Of a stretch of DNA of 64,000 bases, positions 27,877 through 37,750 are shown in pieces (the first letter of the stretch is position 1; the number at the start of each line of letters is the position of its first letter). Origin of the DNA: Chryseobacterium sp. (lineage in GTDB: Bacteria; Bacteroidota; Bacteroidia; Flavobacteriales; Weeksellaceae); the NCBI RefSeq assembly GCF_029240215.1, contig NZ_JARBTK010000002.1:612453-676452 (forward strand). The letters run 5' to 3'. The notes below the pieces were generated by a model. It was not told the DNA's origin. It did no database searches and was given only the letters and a program-made list of their open reading frames with translations. A program made the position numbers and the translations under genes.

Positions 27877-30579
27877 CTATCTCTTCATAAAATAATCAAA
27901 ATAACTACAGCTTCCCAAAAGCGTTCTCGCAGTTTCTGTATCTGAATATTGAGATTTCAGTTGGGCAAAGTAAGTTCGGTATTTCTGGTTTTTCAGGTCA
28001 TTCATCTGCTTTTGATAAGCGTCATTTTTCTCAGACCATTTCGGATCAGAATAATCGATGTTTGCCTGGTTTTTGGCTTCATACTGATAATATTTTCCCT
28101 GTTCGGCACTTGCCATCTGGAAAAGCAATCTTGCTTTCTGTTCTTTGTTGCCAGAAATAGATAAAGCTTTTTTATAATAATTTAAAGCTAAATCAAAATT
28201 GTCTGGCTCGATATAGGTAGTCGAAGTGAAATTTTTGTAATAATACTGATAAGGTGTTTTCTTATCGGTACTCCAGAAATCATATTTTCCGCCGTTGCTG
28301 TTGTCGACATCCATGACAAATACTTCACGGTAATATCCTAAAACAGAAGTGTTGTACAATAAATTTCCGATCAGCTGATTGGCTTCGGCAGCTTTCTGAT
28401 CTTTACCGTTTCCTGTTTTTTTAAGCTGAACCAACGCTTCGGACAATTCCAGTTTATTCATTGTTGGTTTAATGAACGGAAATGCAGAATAGTCTTCAGC
28501 TCTCATACTTTCGGCATCAGAACTTTGGAAGCTTTCCCAGACATTGTGACCAAATATAAGGTTCGGAATATTTTTAAAACCATCGTAATTGGTTCCGTCA
28601 TAAACCAGTTTTTCATATTTATCGGTTTTCGGATTATATGTTTCATAGTCTCCTCTAGGAATTCCGGAGAAATTCTGTGCTTTCTGATAATAAGATTTAG
28701 CTTTATCAAAATCAGCCAGCCTCATCGCTCTGTCACCATAGATGACATTGAAAAACGCATCAATATTCCCAACATCATCCATGTTTTTGGCAATGATCTG
28801 CTGCTCAAACTGAGTTTTGTCTGTCTTTCTGTAAAAATCTTCCACACTTTTCACCAAGGTTGAATTGGGATTATATTGAAGGTCAGACAATTTATTGTTC
28901 ATCAGGAAAGATTTCCCGTCTTCACCCTGCAGAAAATAGCGATTCGCCAAAACGTCTTTCAGAAAAGAATCAGTAGAAGGAACAGAGCCATAGTAATCAT
29001 AGCCGACATCATTTGTGCTGTCTTTTTCAATTTTCTTTTCGGCGAAATACTCTGCATAATCTTTCATCAGATGATCTTCATATTCTGCCGTGATTTTTGG
29101 CTGCGAAACAATATCGTTCAAAACTTTCATTCTCTTGATTTCTTCAAGATATTCAGGATTGCTGGTTTTTATTTCGTCTAAAATTTCGGTGCTTGCTTGG
29201 TAATCTTTCTTTAAAAACTTAAGATAAGCATCAGCAATTTGCCAATATTCGTCATTTGATTTTTCTTTGGTTTTCGCAGTGAATGTTTCAAGCTGATCAA
29301 GGAAGTCTTTTTGATTTTCGTCGTAATAATAACTTTGATTCTTGGTGTAAAACGGAATTCTGTTTGGGTTTTCCAGCAAATCATCATCACTTTGATCGTT
29401 TTTACTTCCGTCTTTTGTCTTATCAGATTTTGAGCTGAAAAGATTTTTAAAAAATAACACGATTTTCTGCCAGAAGTTTAATTCTTTCGGTTTTGCTTCT
29501 TTAGTTTCAGCAACTTTTGCAGAAGTTTTCACATCTCCTGTTTTTGCGGAATTTTGAGATTCATAATAGTAAGTCGGAAGGTAACTTCTCTCAAGCTCGT
29601 TAATGCTTCTCGCCGCCATTACTTTCAGGATTTCCGAATTGGGATCAATGTCGTACATTTTTTCCATCATCGGAATCGGGTTGGTGAAATCTTCATAGCC
29701 TAAAAGAAAATAAGCCATGTTTTTTTCATCATTGGTTCCGGCTCTTTTCAGGATATTGTTAAATGATGCGGTATCTGAAAGTTTCATCGAAACAAAAGCA
29801 CCTTCTTTTCTGCTTTTACTGTTTTTGAAAACCTGGAAAAAATTCCAGTTGGCGTCGCTTCCCATTTGCAAGCCCCGTTGTGCACCGGCAAGCTGATCGA
29901 GTGCCATATAATAAGCAGCACCTTTCAATGGAATCGGCTGAACGTAATTTTTGAAAGCCTGAAGTGCCGCATCATAATTTCTTGTATAGTGATTGAAACG
30001 CACGAGCTGAAAACCATATCGCTGCTTAATTTCCGGAATTTTCGCAGCATTATATAAAGAAGTCAACGCAGAAATTGTTTTTGCATAATCTAAACTGGTC
30101 GCATTTTTATCGCTTTCGTTTTCCCGGTAATAAAAAGAATCTGCAGTTTCTACATAGTTGATCTTCATGTAAGGCTCAAGATATTTTGCCTCGATCAGAT
30201 AATCAATTCCTTCACGGTATTTCTGGTAAGAATTTGCCCCTAATTTTTTAAGTAAAGTATTGCTTGAATTTCCTTTTTTTAAATCATTCAGATCGTTCAT
30301 TGGGAGTTTATTCACCAAAAAATCTGTCTCGGAATAGCTCAACTGATTGTTGAAAAATTTCCTCCACGATTCTATATTTTCGTCAGGAATCTGAGATCTT
30401 TTAAAGTCAGTATAAAATCTTGATGAGTAGTTGTGAAGAAATGGCAGATAAGATTTGTCTTTAATAATGCTTTGAGTAAACAGATTAAAGTAATCATAGT
30501 CTGGATCTGCCCATGCGCAGGCTTCAGATTTTGTGTAAAAAAGTGACACTACTGCTAATGAAAGAATATACTTTTTCAT
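27877..30579 (-). CDS. Large exported TPR-like protein, unknown function
   Basis: About 900 residues. Start chosen at ATG 30577-30579 (MKKYILSLAVVSLFYTKSEA), which gives a signal peptide and avoids overlap with the upstream gene; an ATG at 30630 would add 17 residues before it. The body is helical with TPR-like spacing, for example YEDFTNPIPMMEKMYDIDPN, LADFDKAKSYYQKAQNFSG, FDLALNYYKKALSISGNKEQ. A central insert (~370-420) has a hydrophobic patch and a Lys/Asp/Ser-rich run. It is last in a three-gene minus-strand operon. No named family recognised; a scaffold role in the periplasm is plausible. Confidence 0.78.
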   Translation of the reverse strand: MKKYILSLAVVSLFYTKSEACAWADPDYDYFNLFTQSIIKDKSYLPFLHNYSSRFYTDFKRSQIPDENIESWRKFFNNQLSYSETDFLVNKLPMNDLNDLKKGNSSNTLLKKLGANSYQKYREGIDYLIEAKYLEPYMKINYVETADSFYYRENESDKNATSLDYAKTISALTSLYNAAKIPEIKQRYGFQLVRFNHYTRNYDAALQAFKNYVQPIPLKGAAYYMALDQLAGAQRGLQMGSDANWNFFQVFKNSKSRKEGAFVSMKLSDTASFNNILKRAGTNDEKNMAYFLLGYEDFTNPIPMMEKMYDIDPNSEILKVMAARSINELERSYLPTYYYESQNSAKTGDVKTSAKVAETKEAKPKELNFWQKIVLFFKNLFSSKSDKTKDGSKNDQSDDDLLENPNRIPFYTKNQSYYYDENQKDFLDQLETFTAKTKEKSNDEYWQIADAYLKFLKKDYQASTEILDEIKTSNPEYLEEIKRMKVLNDIVSQPKITAEYEDHLMKDYAEYFAEKKIEKDSTNDVGYDYYGSVPSTDSFLKDVLANRYFLQGEDGKSFLMNNKLSDLQYNPNSTLVKSVEDFYRKTDKTQFEQQIIAKNMDDVGNIDAFFNVIYGDRAMRLADFDKAKSYYQKAQNFSGIPRGDYETYNPKTDKYEKLVYDGTNYDGFKNIPNLIFGHNVWESFQSSDAESMRAEDYSAFPFIKPTMNKLELSEALVQLKKTGNGKDQKAAEANQLIGNLLYNTSVLGYYREVFVMDVDNSNGGKYDFWSTDKKTPYQYYYKNFTSTTYIEPDNFDLALNYYKKALSISGNKEQKARLLFQMASAEQGKYYQYEAKNQANIDYSDPKWSEKNDAYQKQMNDLKNQKYRTYFAQLKSQYSDTETARTLLGSCSYFDYFMKR

Positions 30580-30598
30580 ATTTATTTGGTGTTTTATT

Positions 30599-31585
30599 TT
30601 AAAATGATGTTTTCTGAAAATTTCGATCACCTACAAATTTACTATCTAATTGATAATATATGATGTTGTAGTCGCTTATTTTTTTATCTAAAAACTGTAC
30701 CACTTCTTTGATCTGGTCATCAGATATTTCTTCAAATTTTATTTTAAAGCCTTTATTCAGGAAATTTCCAAAATAGAAACCGTCTTTCAGAATTTCAATT
30801 TCGTTGTCTGAAATTCTTTTAAAATTTTGATTTTCCAAATCTTTCTTAGACAAAGCATTCATCAGTTTGTGTTTTCCTAAGTGGTTAGTTACAATTCCCC
30901 AGGAATAGATAGGAAGTGCCACTTCGATATTTTTTAAAGGATAATCTTCCAATTTAGAAAGGTAGCTTTTGAAAATATTAATGTCCAAAATCGAATTTTT
31001 ATCTGAATTTTCTAAAGGCGAAGAAGTAGAGTAGCACATCAGATAAACTTTATTTACAGGCGGAATTCCCATTAGGTTTTTATCTTTCACTTGATGAAGT
31101 CGCAGCGTGCAGGTAATTTCTTTTCCGGAGATTTTCTTTAATTCATGTAGAAATTTGAAATAATCATCTTTAGTTCCGGCAGTCCAGTCGCAATCGATCT
31201 GAATTTCCTTGCTTGAGGTGAGTTGATAATCTTTACCTTTCTTCTGAATTAAATCATAGATGTTTTGTGCAAGAAATTTTATTTCTTCATTTTTAATTCT
31301 AAAAAAAGTTCGATTTGTGATAAATACTGTCGGAATAATTTCCTTCTCTGTTTGGAAGCTTTCACTTTTTATAATTACAGCAACCGGTTCAAATTTTCCA
31401 TTAACTTTATCAACGTCAAAAAATCTCGTGCATAAAAAATGGGTGGTAGATTCTGCCAATGCTTTTCTCTCGATCTGATCTAAGGCAAGATTCGTTTTCC
31501 AATAATAAAACGTGTAAGGATGATTTTGCTTTTGGCTACATGCAATAACCAGAAAGAAAGCAAAAAAGATTTGTGAAATTTTCAT
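30599..31585 (-). CDS. Putative lipoprotein, TIM-barrel-like
   Basis: 328 residues with a lipoprotein signal (ISQIFFAFFLVIAC, Cys16). The middle (~150-250) has KEIQIDCDWTAGTKDDYFKFLHEL and NIEVALPIYSWGIVTN, a pattern of short strands and helices reminiscent of glycoside-hydrolase-like TIM barrels such as DUF3142; this is a tentative resemblance. It starts within the stop codon of the upstream gene (TAATG) and is followed 19 bp later by the TPR-like gene. Confidence 0.75.
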   Translation of the reverse strand: MKISQIFFAFFLVIACSQKQNHPYTFYYWKTNLALDQIERKALAESTTHFLCTRFFDVDKVNGKFEPVAVIIKSESFQTEKEIIPTVFITNRTFFRIKNEEIKFLAQNIYDLIQKKGKDYQLTSSKEIQIDCDWTAGTKDDYFKFLHELKKISGKEITCTLRLHQVKDKNLMGIPPVNKVYLMCYSTSSPLENSDKNSILDINIFKSYLSKLEDYPLKNIEVALPIYSWGIVTNHLGKHKLMNALSKKDLENQNFKRISDNEIEILKDGFYFGNFLNKGFKIKFEEISDDQIKEVVQFLDKKISDYNIIYYQLDSKFVGDRNFQKTSF

Positions 31586-31995
31586 TATTTATAAAGAATG
31601 CTTTCGCAATTACAGTTCAGTTCTGCCATTTCAGAAATTGGGCAGCAGTCGTCAGATTTTTTAATGTTTCCTTCTTCATCAGTGAGATAGATTTTCTGCT
31701 GATCAAATTTCACATAAAAAGTTTCATTGTACGTTTTGAAATGTACTTTCATGACTTTTGGATTGTATTTTCCGGCGTTGATCTCTTCTTTGGTTTCTTT
31801 TTGGTCTGCCTGATTGATCTGTACGAAGCCAAAATGCACATTTCCATTTTTCTTAATATCCAAGTAATAAGCAGGCGTTCCCGATCCGCTGGCGCCCTGT
31901 TCGATATTAAAATCTCTTTTTCCGGTAAAAGGTATAGACTGTGCAAAGGAAATCATGCAGGTGAAAAGCATTACTATGCTGAGAATATTTTTCAT
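31585..31995 (-). CDS. Small secreted protein, unknown function
   Basis: 136 residues with a signal peptide (ILSIVMLFTCMISFAQ) and a beta-rich domain. The C-terminus is Cys-rich (SDDCCPISEMAELNCNCES) with four Cys that could form disulfides or bind metal. First gene of the three-gene operon; its TAA overlaps the next ATG by one base. No family recognised. Confidence 0.78.
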   Translation of the reverse strand: MKNILSIVMLFTCMISFAQSIPFTGKRDFNIEQGASGSGTPAYYLDIKKNGNVHFGFVQINQADQKETKEEINAGKYNPKVMKVHFKTYNETFYVKFDQQKIYLTDEEGNIKKSDDCCPISEMAELNCNCESILYK

Positions 31996-32098
31996 ATTAC
32001 TTTTTTCTCAAAATTAAAGAATTATTTAAAAGAATTTCGTTTCAAAATTCATGCAAATCTCTAAATCATTAAAAATCAAAATATTTTGCAATATATAT

Positions 32099-32128
32099 TT
32101 GTCAAATTAAATTTTATTCATACATTTG
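32099..32128 (+). promoter_or_regulatory. Promoter of the S10-spc-alpha cluster
   Basis: TTG at 32099-32101, 19 bp, then TACATTTG at 32121-32128: a perfect match to the Bacteroidetes consensus. The predicted transcript start is near 32135, which gives a leader of about 100 nt before rplC. Confidence 0.85.
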
Positions 32129-32134
32129 CACACT

Positions 32135-32236
32135 CATTTTAGGGGAGGAATATGCCCAATTCAAACTTGGTAATTATTTGAGAACCCGAAAAATGAAAGT
32201 GAATCCAAGGAAATTTTATAACATATTATATAAATA
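32135..32236 (+). promoter_or_regulatory. rplC leader with SD-like sequence and two mini-ORFs
   Basis: The leader holds AGGGGAGG (32141-32148), a near-perfect anti-Shine-Dalgarno complement, 3 nt before an ATG that opens a 9-residue frame (32152-32181). A second frame of 14 residues (32193-32237) ends in TAATG, sharing one base with the rplC start. CTTGG (32166-32170) and CCAAG (32205-32209) could pair. In a lineage that rarely uses SD sequences this suggests translational control of the operon, but that is inference. Confidence 0.5.
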
Positions 32237-32863
32237 ATGTCAGGTATTATTGGAAAAAAAATCGGGATGACTTCTCTGTTTGACGAAAACGGCAAAAATA
32301 TGCCGTGTACCGTTATTCAGGCTGGTCCTTGCTCGGTTTTACAGGTCAGAACCATTGAAAAGGACGGGTATAAATCTGTTCAGTTAGGTTTCGATGACAA
32401 GAGTGAAAAGAACGTTGGTAAAGCGTTAGCTGGCCATTTTAAAAAGGCTGGTTCTGCTCCTAAAGCTAAGTTGGTAGAATTCTACAGAGAATTCGTTGAT
32501 ACTGTAAGCGTAGGAGATGAAGTAAAAGTAAACTTATTCGCTGAAGGTGAATATGTTGACGTAACAGGAACTTCAAAAGGTAAAGGTTTCCAGGGTGTTG
32601 TTAAAAGACACGGCTTTGGAGGTGTAATGCAAGCTACTCACGGTCAGCACAACAGATTAAGAGCTCCAGGTTCAATCGGTGCGGGATCAGATCCTTCGAG
32701 AGTATTCAAAGGAATGAGAATGGCAGGTAGAATGGGAGGTAAGCAGGTAACTGTACAAAACCTTCAAGTATTAAAAGTGGATCAAGAACAAAATCTTTTA
32801 GTAGTAAAAGGTGCTGTTCCGGGAGCTAAAAATTCTTATGTAATTATCAGAAAATGGAACTAG
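32237..32863 (+). CDS. rplC: 50S ribosomal protein uL3
   Basis: 208 residues. Binds 23S rRNA and its long loop approaches the peptidyl-transferase centre. Conserved: [18 protein letters not shown] and the loop [13 protein letters not shown] near 160-172, the site of the methylated Gln in E. coli. First gene of the S10 block here, with rpsJ displaced to the str operon. Confidence 0.98.
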   Translation: MSGIIGKKIGMTSLFDENGKNMPCTVIQAGPCSVLQVRTIEKDGYKSVQLGFDDKSEKNVGKALAGHFKKAGSAPKAKLVEFYREFVDTVSVGDEVKVNLFAEGEYVDVTGTSKGKGFQGVVKRHGFGGVMQATHGQHNRLRAPGSIGAGSDPSRVFKGMRMAGRMGGKQVTVQNLQVLKVDQEQNLLVVKGAVPGAKNSYVIIRKWN

Positions 32864-33483
32864 TAGTATTAAATACATCAGGAAAAGAAACCGGAAAAAA
32901 AGTAACTCTAGACGAAACAGTATTCGGAATTGAGCCAAATAAGCACGCGGTTTACTTAGAAGTAAAACAATATCTTGCTGCTCAGCGTCAAGGTACTCAT
33001 AAATCAAAAGAAAGAAGCGAAATTACTGCTTCTACTAAAAAACTTAAGAAGCAAAAAGGATCTGGTTCTGCTAGATACGGTGATATTAAATCTCCAACAT
33101 TTAGAGGTGGAGGTAGAGTATTCGGTCCTAAGCCAAGAGACTACAGATTCAAATTGAACAAAGCTCTTAAGAGATTAGCTAAAAAATCTGTTCTTTCTCA
33201 GAAAATGAAAGACAACAGTATTAGAATCGTGGAAGGTTTGAGCATTGCTGCTCCTAAAACTAAAGATTTCGTCACTATCTTGAATGCATTGGCATTGAAT
33301 GATAAGAAGTCTTTATTCATTCTTCCTGATACTAACAAGAATGTGTATTTATCTTCAAGAAACTTACCTAAGACTAAAGTAATGAAATTCAACGAAATTT
33401 CTTCTTATGACTTAATCAATGCAGGTGAGATCGTTTTCTTAGAAGGTGCAGTTGAAAAATTCCAGGAAAATTTAAAGAAATAA
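32854..33483 (+). CDS. rplD: 50S ribosomal protein uL4
   Basis: 209 residues. Lines the exit tunnel through its extended loop ([33 protein letters not shown]). In E. coli it autoregulates the S10 operon. Its start overlaps the end of rplC by 10 bp, which implies translational coupling. Confidence 0.98.
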   Translation: MELVVLNTSGKETGKKVTLDETVFGIEPNKHAVYLEVKQYLAAQRQGTHKSKERSEITASTKKLKKQKGSGSARYGDIKSPTFRGGGRVFGPKPRDYRFKLNKALKRLAKKSVLSQKMKDNSIRIVEGLSIAAPKTKDFVTILNALALNDKKSLFILPDTNKNVYLSSRNLPKTKVMKFNEISSYDLINAGEIVFLEGAVEKFQENLKK

Positions 33484-33486
33484 ATC

Positions 33487-33777
33487 ATGTCACTAATTAT
33501 TAAACCAGTTATTTCAGAAAAAGCAAACTATCTTACAGATTTAAGAGGTGCTTATTCTTTCTTAGTACAACCTAAGGCGAATAAAATCCAGATTAAAAAT
33601 GCAATAGAGCAAGCTTATGGTGTAAAAGTAGCAGACGTTAGAACCATGATTTATGCTCCTAAAGTTTCTTCGAAATACACGAAAAAGGGTCTTCAAGTAG
33701 GGAAGACAAACAAATTGAAAAAGGCGATTATCACTCTTGCTGAAGGAGAAGTAATCGACATTTTTGCTGTAAATTAA
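33487..33777 (+). CDS. rplW: 50S ribosomal protein uL23
   Basis: 96 residues. Sits at the tunnel exit and is the docking point for trigger factor and SRP. Conserved: IIKPVISEKANYL at the N-terminus and KANKIQIKNAIEQAYGVKV. It starts 3 bp after rplD. Confidence 0.97.
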   Translation: MSLIIKPVISEKANYLTDLRGAYSFLVQPKANKIQIKNAIEQAYGVKVADVRTMIYAPKVSSKYTKKGLQVGKTNKLKKAIITLAEGEVIDIFAVN

Positions 33778-33799
33778 TTATTAATTATAAATAATAGTA

Positions 33800-34621
33800 A
33801 TGTCTGTTAGAAAATTAAAACCTATCACCCCAGGACAGAGATTCAGAATTGTAAACAATTTTGAGGAAATTACTACCAACAAACCAGAGAAATCTCTAAC
33901 CGTTGGTATTAGTAAGTCAGGTGGACGTAACCAAACTGGTAAAATGACCATGCGTTACACCGGAGGTGGACACAAAAAGAAATACAGAATTATCGACTTC
34001 AAAAGAAACAAGCATGATGTTGAAGCAACGGTAAAAACTGTAGAGTATGATCCAAACAGAACTGCTTTCATCGCTTTAGTTGAATATGCAGACGGAGAAA
34101 AGAGATATATCATCGCTCCAAACGGGATCAAAGTTGACCAAAAAATCATTTCTGGTGAAAGCGTAGAGCCTAATGTAGGTAATGCGATGAAATTGAAAAA
34201 CATTCCTTTGGGAACTGTAATTTCTTGTATCGAAATGAAGCCTGGTCAAGGTGCAATCTTAGCAAGAAGTGCTGGTTCATCAGCTCAATTGACTTCAAGA
34301 GACGGGAAATATGCAATCATCAAATTGCCTTCAGGAGAATCTAGAATGATCCTTACTGAGTGTTATGCAATGATTGGATCTGTTTCCAACTCTGATCATC
34401 AGTTAACTGTATCAGGTAAGGCTGGTAGAAGCAGATGGTTAGGTAGAAGACCTAGAACTAGACCGGTAGTAATGAACCCTGTAGATCACCCAATGGGAGG
34501 TGGTGAAGGTCGTTCATCTGGAGGTCACCCAAGATCTAGAAACGGAATGCCGGCTAAAGGTTACAAAACCAGAAAGAAAAATAAAGCGTCTAACCGTCAT
34601 ATCATATCTAAACGTAAATAA
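33800..34621 (+). CDS. rplB: 50S ribosomal protein uL2
   Basis: 273 residues, full length. Needed for subunit association and peptidyl transfer. The C-terminal loop [20 protein letters not shown] carries the conserved His in the DHPMGG motif. Confidence 0.98.
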   Translation: MSVRKLKPITPGQRFRIVNNFEEITTNKPEKSLTVGISKSGGRNQTGKMTMRYTGGGHKKKYRIIDFKRNKHDVEATVKTVEYDPNRTAFIALVEYADGEKRYIIAPNGIKVDQKIISGESVEPNVGNAMKLKNIPLGTVISCIEMKPGQGAILARSAGSSAQLTSRDGKYAIIKLPSGESRMILTECYAMIGSVSNSDHQLTVSGKAGRSRWLGRRPRTRPVVMNPVDHPMGGGEGRSSGGHPRSRNGMPAKGYKTRKKNKASNRHIISKRK

Positions 34622-34623
34622 TT

Positions 34624-34902
34624 ATGGCAAGATCACTTAAAAAAGGACCATTCATTCATCATACTTTAGATAAGAAGGTTCAGACAAACATCGAGTCTGG
34701 TAAGAAGACAGTTATTAAAACTTGGTCTAGAGCATCAATGATCTCTCCGGACTTCGTAGGACAAACTATTGCAGTACACAACGGGAAATCTTTTATCCCT
34801 GTTTATGTTACAGAAAACATGGTTGGTCACAAGCTAGGCGAATTTTCTCCAACAAGATCTTTCAGAGGTCATGGTGGTAACAAAAACAAAGGAAGTAGAT
34901 AA
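34624..34902 (+). CDS. rpsS: 30S ribosomal protein uS19
   Basis: 92 residues. A 30S head protein near the A site. Conserved: [36 protein letters not shown] and [10 protein letters not shown]. Separated from rplB by 2 bp. Confidence 0.98.
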   Translation: MARSLKKGPFIHHTLDKKVQTNIESGKKTVIKTWSRASMISPDFVGQTIAVHNGKSFIPVYVTENMVGHKLGEFSPTRSFRGHGGNKNKGSR

Positions 34903-34904
34903 TC

Positions 34905-35303
34905 ATGGGATCAAGAAAAAGAGAAAGTGCATTAGCACGTAAATTAACAAATCAAGATGTAGTAAAAGCATTACATAACGATTGCCCTTCATCTCCAAGA
35001 AAGATGAGATTAGTTGCTGATATCATCAGAGGGGTAGAAGTTGACAAAGCTTTAAGCATCCTAAAATATTCAAAGAAAGACGCTTCAAACAAATTAGAGA
35101 AAGTACTACTTTCTGCGATGGCCAACTGGCAATCAAAGAACGAAGGTGCTGATATCGAAGAAGCTAATCTTATCGTTAAAGAAATTTTTGTAGACAGTGC
35201 AAGACAATTGAAGAGACTGAGACCAGCTCCACAAGGTAGAGGGTACAGAATCAGAAAAAGATCAAACCACATTACACTAATCTTAGGTACAAAAGAAAAT
35301 TAA
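34905..35303 (+). CDS. rplV: 50S ribosomal protein uL22
   Basis: 132 residues. Its beta-hairpin ([20 protein letters not shown]) reaches into the exit tunnel and is where macrolide-resistance changes arise in other species. The N-terminus carries an extension ([16 protein letters not shown]) before the domain. Confidence 0.97.
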   Translation: MGSRKRESALARKLTNQDVVKALHNDCPSSPRKMRLVADIIRGVEVDKALSILKYSKKDASNKLEKVLLSAMANWQSKNEGADIEEANLIVKEIFVDSARQLKRLRPAPQGRGYRIRKRSNHITLILGTKEN

Positions 35304-35311
35304 TTCAAGGT

Positions 35312-36055
35312 ATGGGACAGAAGACAAATCCAATTGGTAACAGATTAGGTATCATCAGAGGATGGGATTCTAACTGGTTTGGCGGAAACGATTATGGAGA
35401 CAGAATCGCGGAAGACTACAAAATCAGAAGATACCTTGAAGCAAGATTATCTAAAGGTGGAATTTCAAAAATTTATATTGAAAGAACCCTAAAATTAGTA
35501 ACAGTAACAATCACTACTGCTAGACCGGGATTAATCATCGGTAAAGGAGGTCAGGAAGTTGACAAGTTAAAAGAAGAATTGAAGAAACTTACAAAAAAGG
35601 ATATTCAAATCAATATTTTCGAAATCAAAAGACCTGAGCTTGATGCAGTATTAGTTGCAGACAGTATTGCTAAGCAGATCGAAAACAGAATCTCTTACAG
35701 AAGAGCTGTAAAGATGGCTATCGCTTCTACAATGAGAATGGGTGCTGAAGGGATCAAAGTTCAAATCTCTGGTAGATTGAACGGTGCTGAAATGGCAAGA
35801 TCTGAGTCTTTCAAAGACGGAAGAATTCCATTGTCAACTTTCAGAGCAGATATCGATTATCATATCGGTGAGGCATTAACTCAGTACGGTAAGTTAGGAG
35901 TTAAAGTTTGGATCATGAAAGGTGAAGTTTACGGAAGAAGAGATCTTTCTCCATTAGTAGGACAACAGAAGAAAGGTGGTCCTTCAAATGGCGGAAACAG
36001 AGGAGGCGGAGACAGAGATAACAGAAGACCTTCTAGAGATAAAAAAAATAATTAA
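35312..36055 (+). CDS. rpsC: 30S ribosomal protein uS3
   Basis: 247 residues. Lines the mRNA entry channel. Contains the KH motif ([18 protein letters not shown]). The last ~35 residues form a Gly/Arg/Asn/Lys-rich disordered tail ([19 protein letters not shown]), longer than in enterobacteria. Confidence 0.98.
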   Translation: MGQKTNPIGNRLGIIRGWDSNWFGGNDYGDRIAEDYKIRRYLEARLSKGGISKIYIERTLKLVTVTITTARPGLIIGKGGQEVDKLKEELKKLTKKDIQINIFEIKRPELDAVLVADSIAKQIENRISYRRAVKMAIASTMRMGAEGIKVQISGRLNGAEMARSESFKDGRIPLSTFRADIDYHIGEALTQYGKLGVKVWIMKGEVYGRRDLSPLVGQQKKGGPSNGGNRGGGDRDNRRPSRDKKNN

Positions 36056-36133
36056 TAAAATTTTAGAGGATAGTTTTTAAATGACCGTTACTTTTTTAAA
36101 ATCTAAATTCTAAAATCTAAAATTTAAGAAATT

Positions 36134-36559
36134 ATGTTACAACCAAAAAGAACCAAATTCCGTAGAGTTCATAAGATGAAAATGAAGGGGATTGCTCAAA
36201 GAGGTAATCAACTTGCTTACGGAACTTTCGGAATCAAAGCTACAGAAGGTGCTTGGATCACTGCTAGACAGATCGAAGCTGCTCGTATCGCTGCGACAAG
36301 ATATATGAAAAGAGAAGGTCAACTATGGATCAAAATATTCCCGGATAAGCCTATTACCAAAAAACCAGCTGAAGTAAGGATGGGTAAAGGTAAGGGTGCT
36401 GTAGAATATTGGGTAGCTGTAGTAAAACCAGGTAAAATTATGTTCGAAGTTGGAGGTGTACCTTACGAAATCGCTAAGGAAGCTTTAAGACTTGCTGCAC
36501 AAAAATTACCGGTAGTGACCAAATTTGTAGTTGCAAACGATTTTGTTAAACCTCTTTAA
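36134..36559 (+). CDS. rplP: 50S ribosomal protein uL16
   Basis: 141 residues. Organises the A-site region of 23S rRNA. Conserved: [36 protein letters not shown] and [21 protein letters not shown] 78-bp gap before it is A/T-rich, with short direct repeats (AAATCTAAATTCTAAAATCT); no promoter is certain. Confidence 0.97.
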   Translation: MLQPKRTKFRRVHKMKMKGIAQRGNQLAYGTFGIKATEGAWITARQIEAARIAATRYMKREGQLWIKIFPDKPITKKPAEVRMGKGKGAVEYWVAVVKPGKIMFEVGGVPYEIAKEALRLAAQKLPVVTKFVVANDFVKPL

Positions 36560-36571
36560 TCTCTGAATACA

Positions 36572-36757
36572 ATGAAACAAGCTGAAATTAAAAATCTAAG
36601 CACTGAAGATATTCAAGCAAAATTGGCTGAGGCTAAAGCTGAATTCACAAAAATGAAATTGGCTCACAAAATCAGTCCACTTGAAAATCCAATTCAAATC
36701 AGAGATTTGAGAAAGACAATCGCAAGACTAAATACTGAGTTAACTAACAAACAATAA
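36572..36757 (+). CDS. rpmC: 50S ribosomal protein uL29
   Basis: 61 residues, two long helices. A tunnel-exit protein next to uL23. Recognised from [18 protein letters not shown] and the conserved [19 protein letters not shown]. Confidence 0.96.
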   Translation: MKQAEIKNLSTEDIQAKLAEAKAEFTKMKLAHKISPLENPIQIRDLRKTIARLNTELTNKQ

Positions 36758-36768
36758 TCCTTTTTACA

Positions 36769-37023
36769 ATGGATAGAAATTTAAGAAAAGAAAGAATCGG
36801 AGTGGTTTCCAGCAATAAAATGGAAAAAACTATTGTTGTTAGTGAAACTACAAGAGTAAAGCACCCGATGTACGGTAAATTCGTTTTGAAGACGAAAAAA
36901 TATACCGCACACGACGAGAACAACGAATGCACAGAAGGAGATACAGTTCTTATTCAAGAAACTAGACCTATGAGCAAGAGTAAAAGATGGAGATTAGTAA
37001 GAATCATTGAAAAAGCTAAGTAA
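36769..37023 (+). CDS. rpsQ: 30S ribosomal protein uS17
   Basis: 84 residues, OB-fold protein that binds 16S rRNA early in assembly. Conserved: [20 protein letters not shown] and [18 protein letters not shown]. Its stop overlaps the rplN start (TAATG). Confidence 0.97.
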   Translation: MDRNLRKERIGVVSSNKMEKTIVVSETTRVKHPMYGKFVLKTKKYTAHDENNECTEGDTVLIQETRPMSKSKRWRLVRIIEKAK

Positions 37024-37391
37024 TGTTACAAACAGAATCAAGATTAAAAGTTGCTGATAACACAGGTGCTAAAGAAGTACTAGTGATCAGAGTTCTGGGA
37101 GGTACCAGAAGAAGATATGCTTCAGTTGGTGATAAAATCGTAGTTACAATTAAAGATTCTACACCATCAGGAAACGCTAAGAAAGGTCAAGTATCAAAAG
37201 CGGTAGTAGTAAGAACAAAAAAAGCAGTTAGAAGAAAAGATGGATCTTACATCAAATTCGAAGACAATGCTTGTGTTTTACTAAACGCTGGAGGAGAGAT
37301 GAGAGGAACACGTGTTTTCGGACCCGTTGCTCGTGAGTTGAGAGACAAAGAATATATGAAAATCATTTCATTAGCTCCTGAAGTACTTTAA
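37023..37391 (+). CDS. rplN: 50S ribosomal protein uL14
   Basis: 122 residues. Forms an inter-subunit bridge and is the docking site of RsfS. Conserved: [18 protein letters not shown] and [20 protein letters not shown]. Confidence 0.98.
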   Translation: MLQTESRLKVADNTGAKEVLVIRVLGGTRRRYASVGDKIVVTIKDSTPSGNAKKGQVSKAVVVRTKKAVRRKDGSYIKFEDNACVLLNAGGEMRGTRVFGPVARELRDKEYMKIISLAPEVL

Positions 37392-37410
37392 TATTTAAAA
37401 TTTTAAAAAA

Positions 37411-37737
37411 ATGTCAAAGTTAAAAATAAAAAGAGGAGATAACGTAATCATTACCACTGGTAAAAAAGATATCAAAGGTAAAACTGGTGAAGTTATTGAA
37501 GTGATCAAAAAAGAAGGAAAAGACCCTAGAGTAATCGTTGCAGGACTTAACATCGTTAAAAAACACGTTAAGCCTTCAGCTTCAAATCCTCAAGGAGGAA
37601 TTACAGAAAAGGAAGCTTCTATTCATATCTCAAACGTAGCTTTAGTTAATAAAGACGGAAAAGCTATCAAAATCGGTTACAAAATCGACGGAGATAAGAA
37701 AGTAAGAATCGACAAAAAAACGGGTGAAACTTTATAA
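37411..37737 (+). CDS. rplX: 50S ribosomal protein uL24
   Basis: 108 residues, one of the assembly initiators. KOW motif near the N-terminus (KIKRGDNVIITTGKKDIKGK), then GLNIVKKHVKPS and GGITEKEASIHISNVAL. Confidence 0.97.
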   Translation: MSKLKIKRGDNVIITTGKKDIKGKTGEVIEVIKKEGKDPRVIVAGLNIVKKHVKPSASNPQGGITEKEASIHISNVALVNKDGKAIKIGYKIDGDKKVRIDKKTGETL

Positions 37738-37750
37738 TTTTAAATAACAA

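Noticed and set aside
30580..30630. Upstream ATG for the 900-residue TPR-like gene
   Set aside because: It would overlap the preceding lipoprotein gene and bury the signal peptide behind 17 charged residues.
31573..32064. 163-codon plus-strand frame opposite the small secreted protein
   Set aside because: It lies antisense to a well-supported signal-peptide gene in a coupled operon and has no recognisable features.
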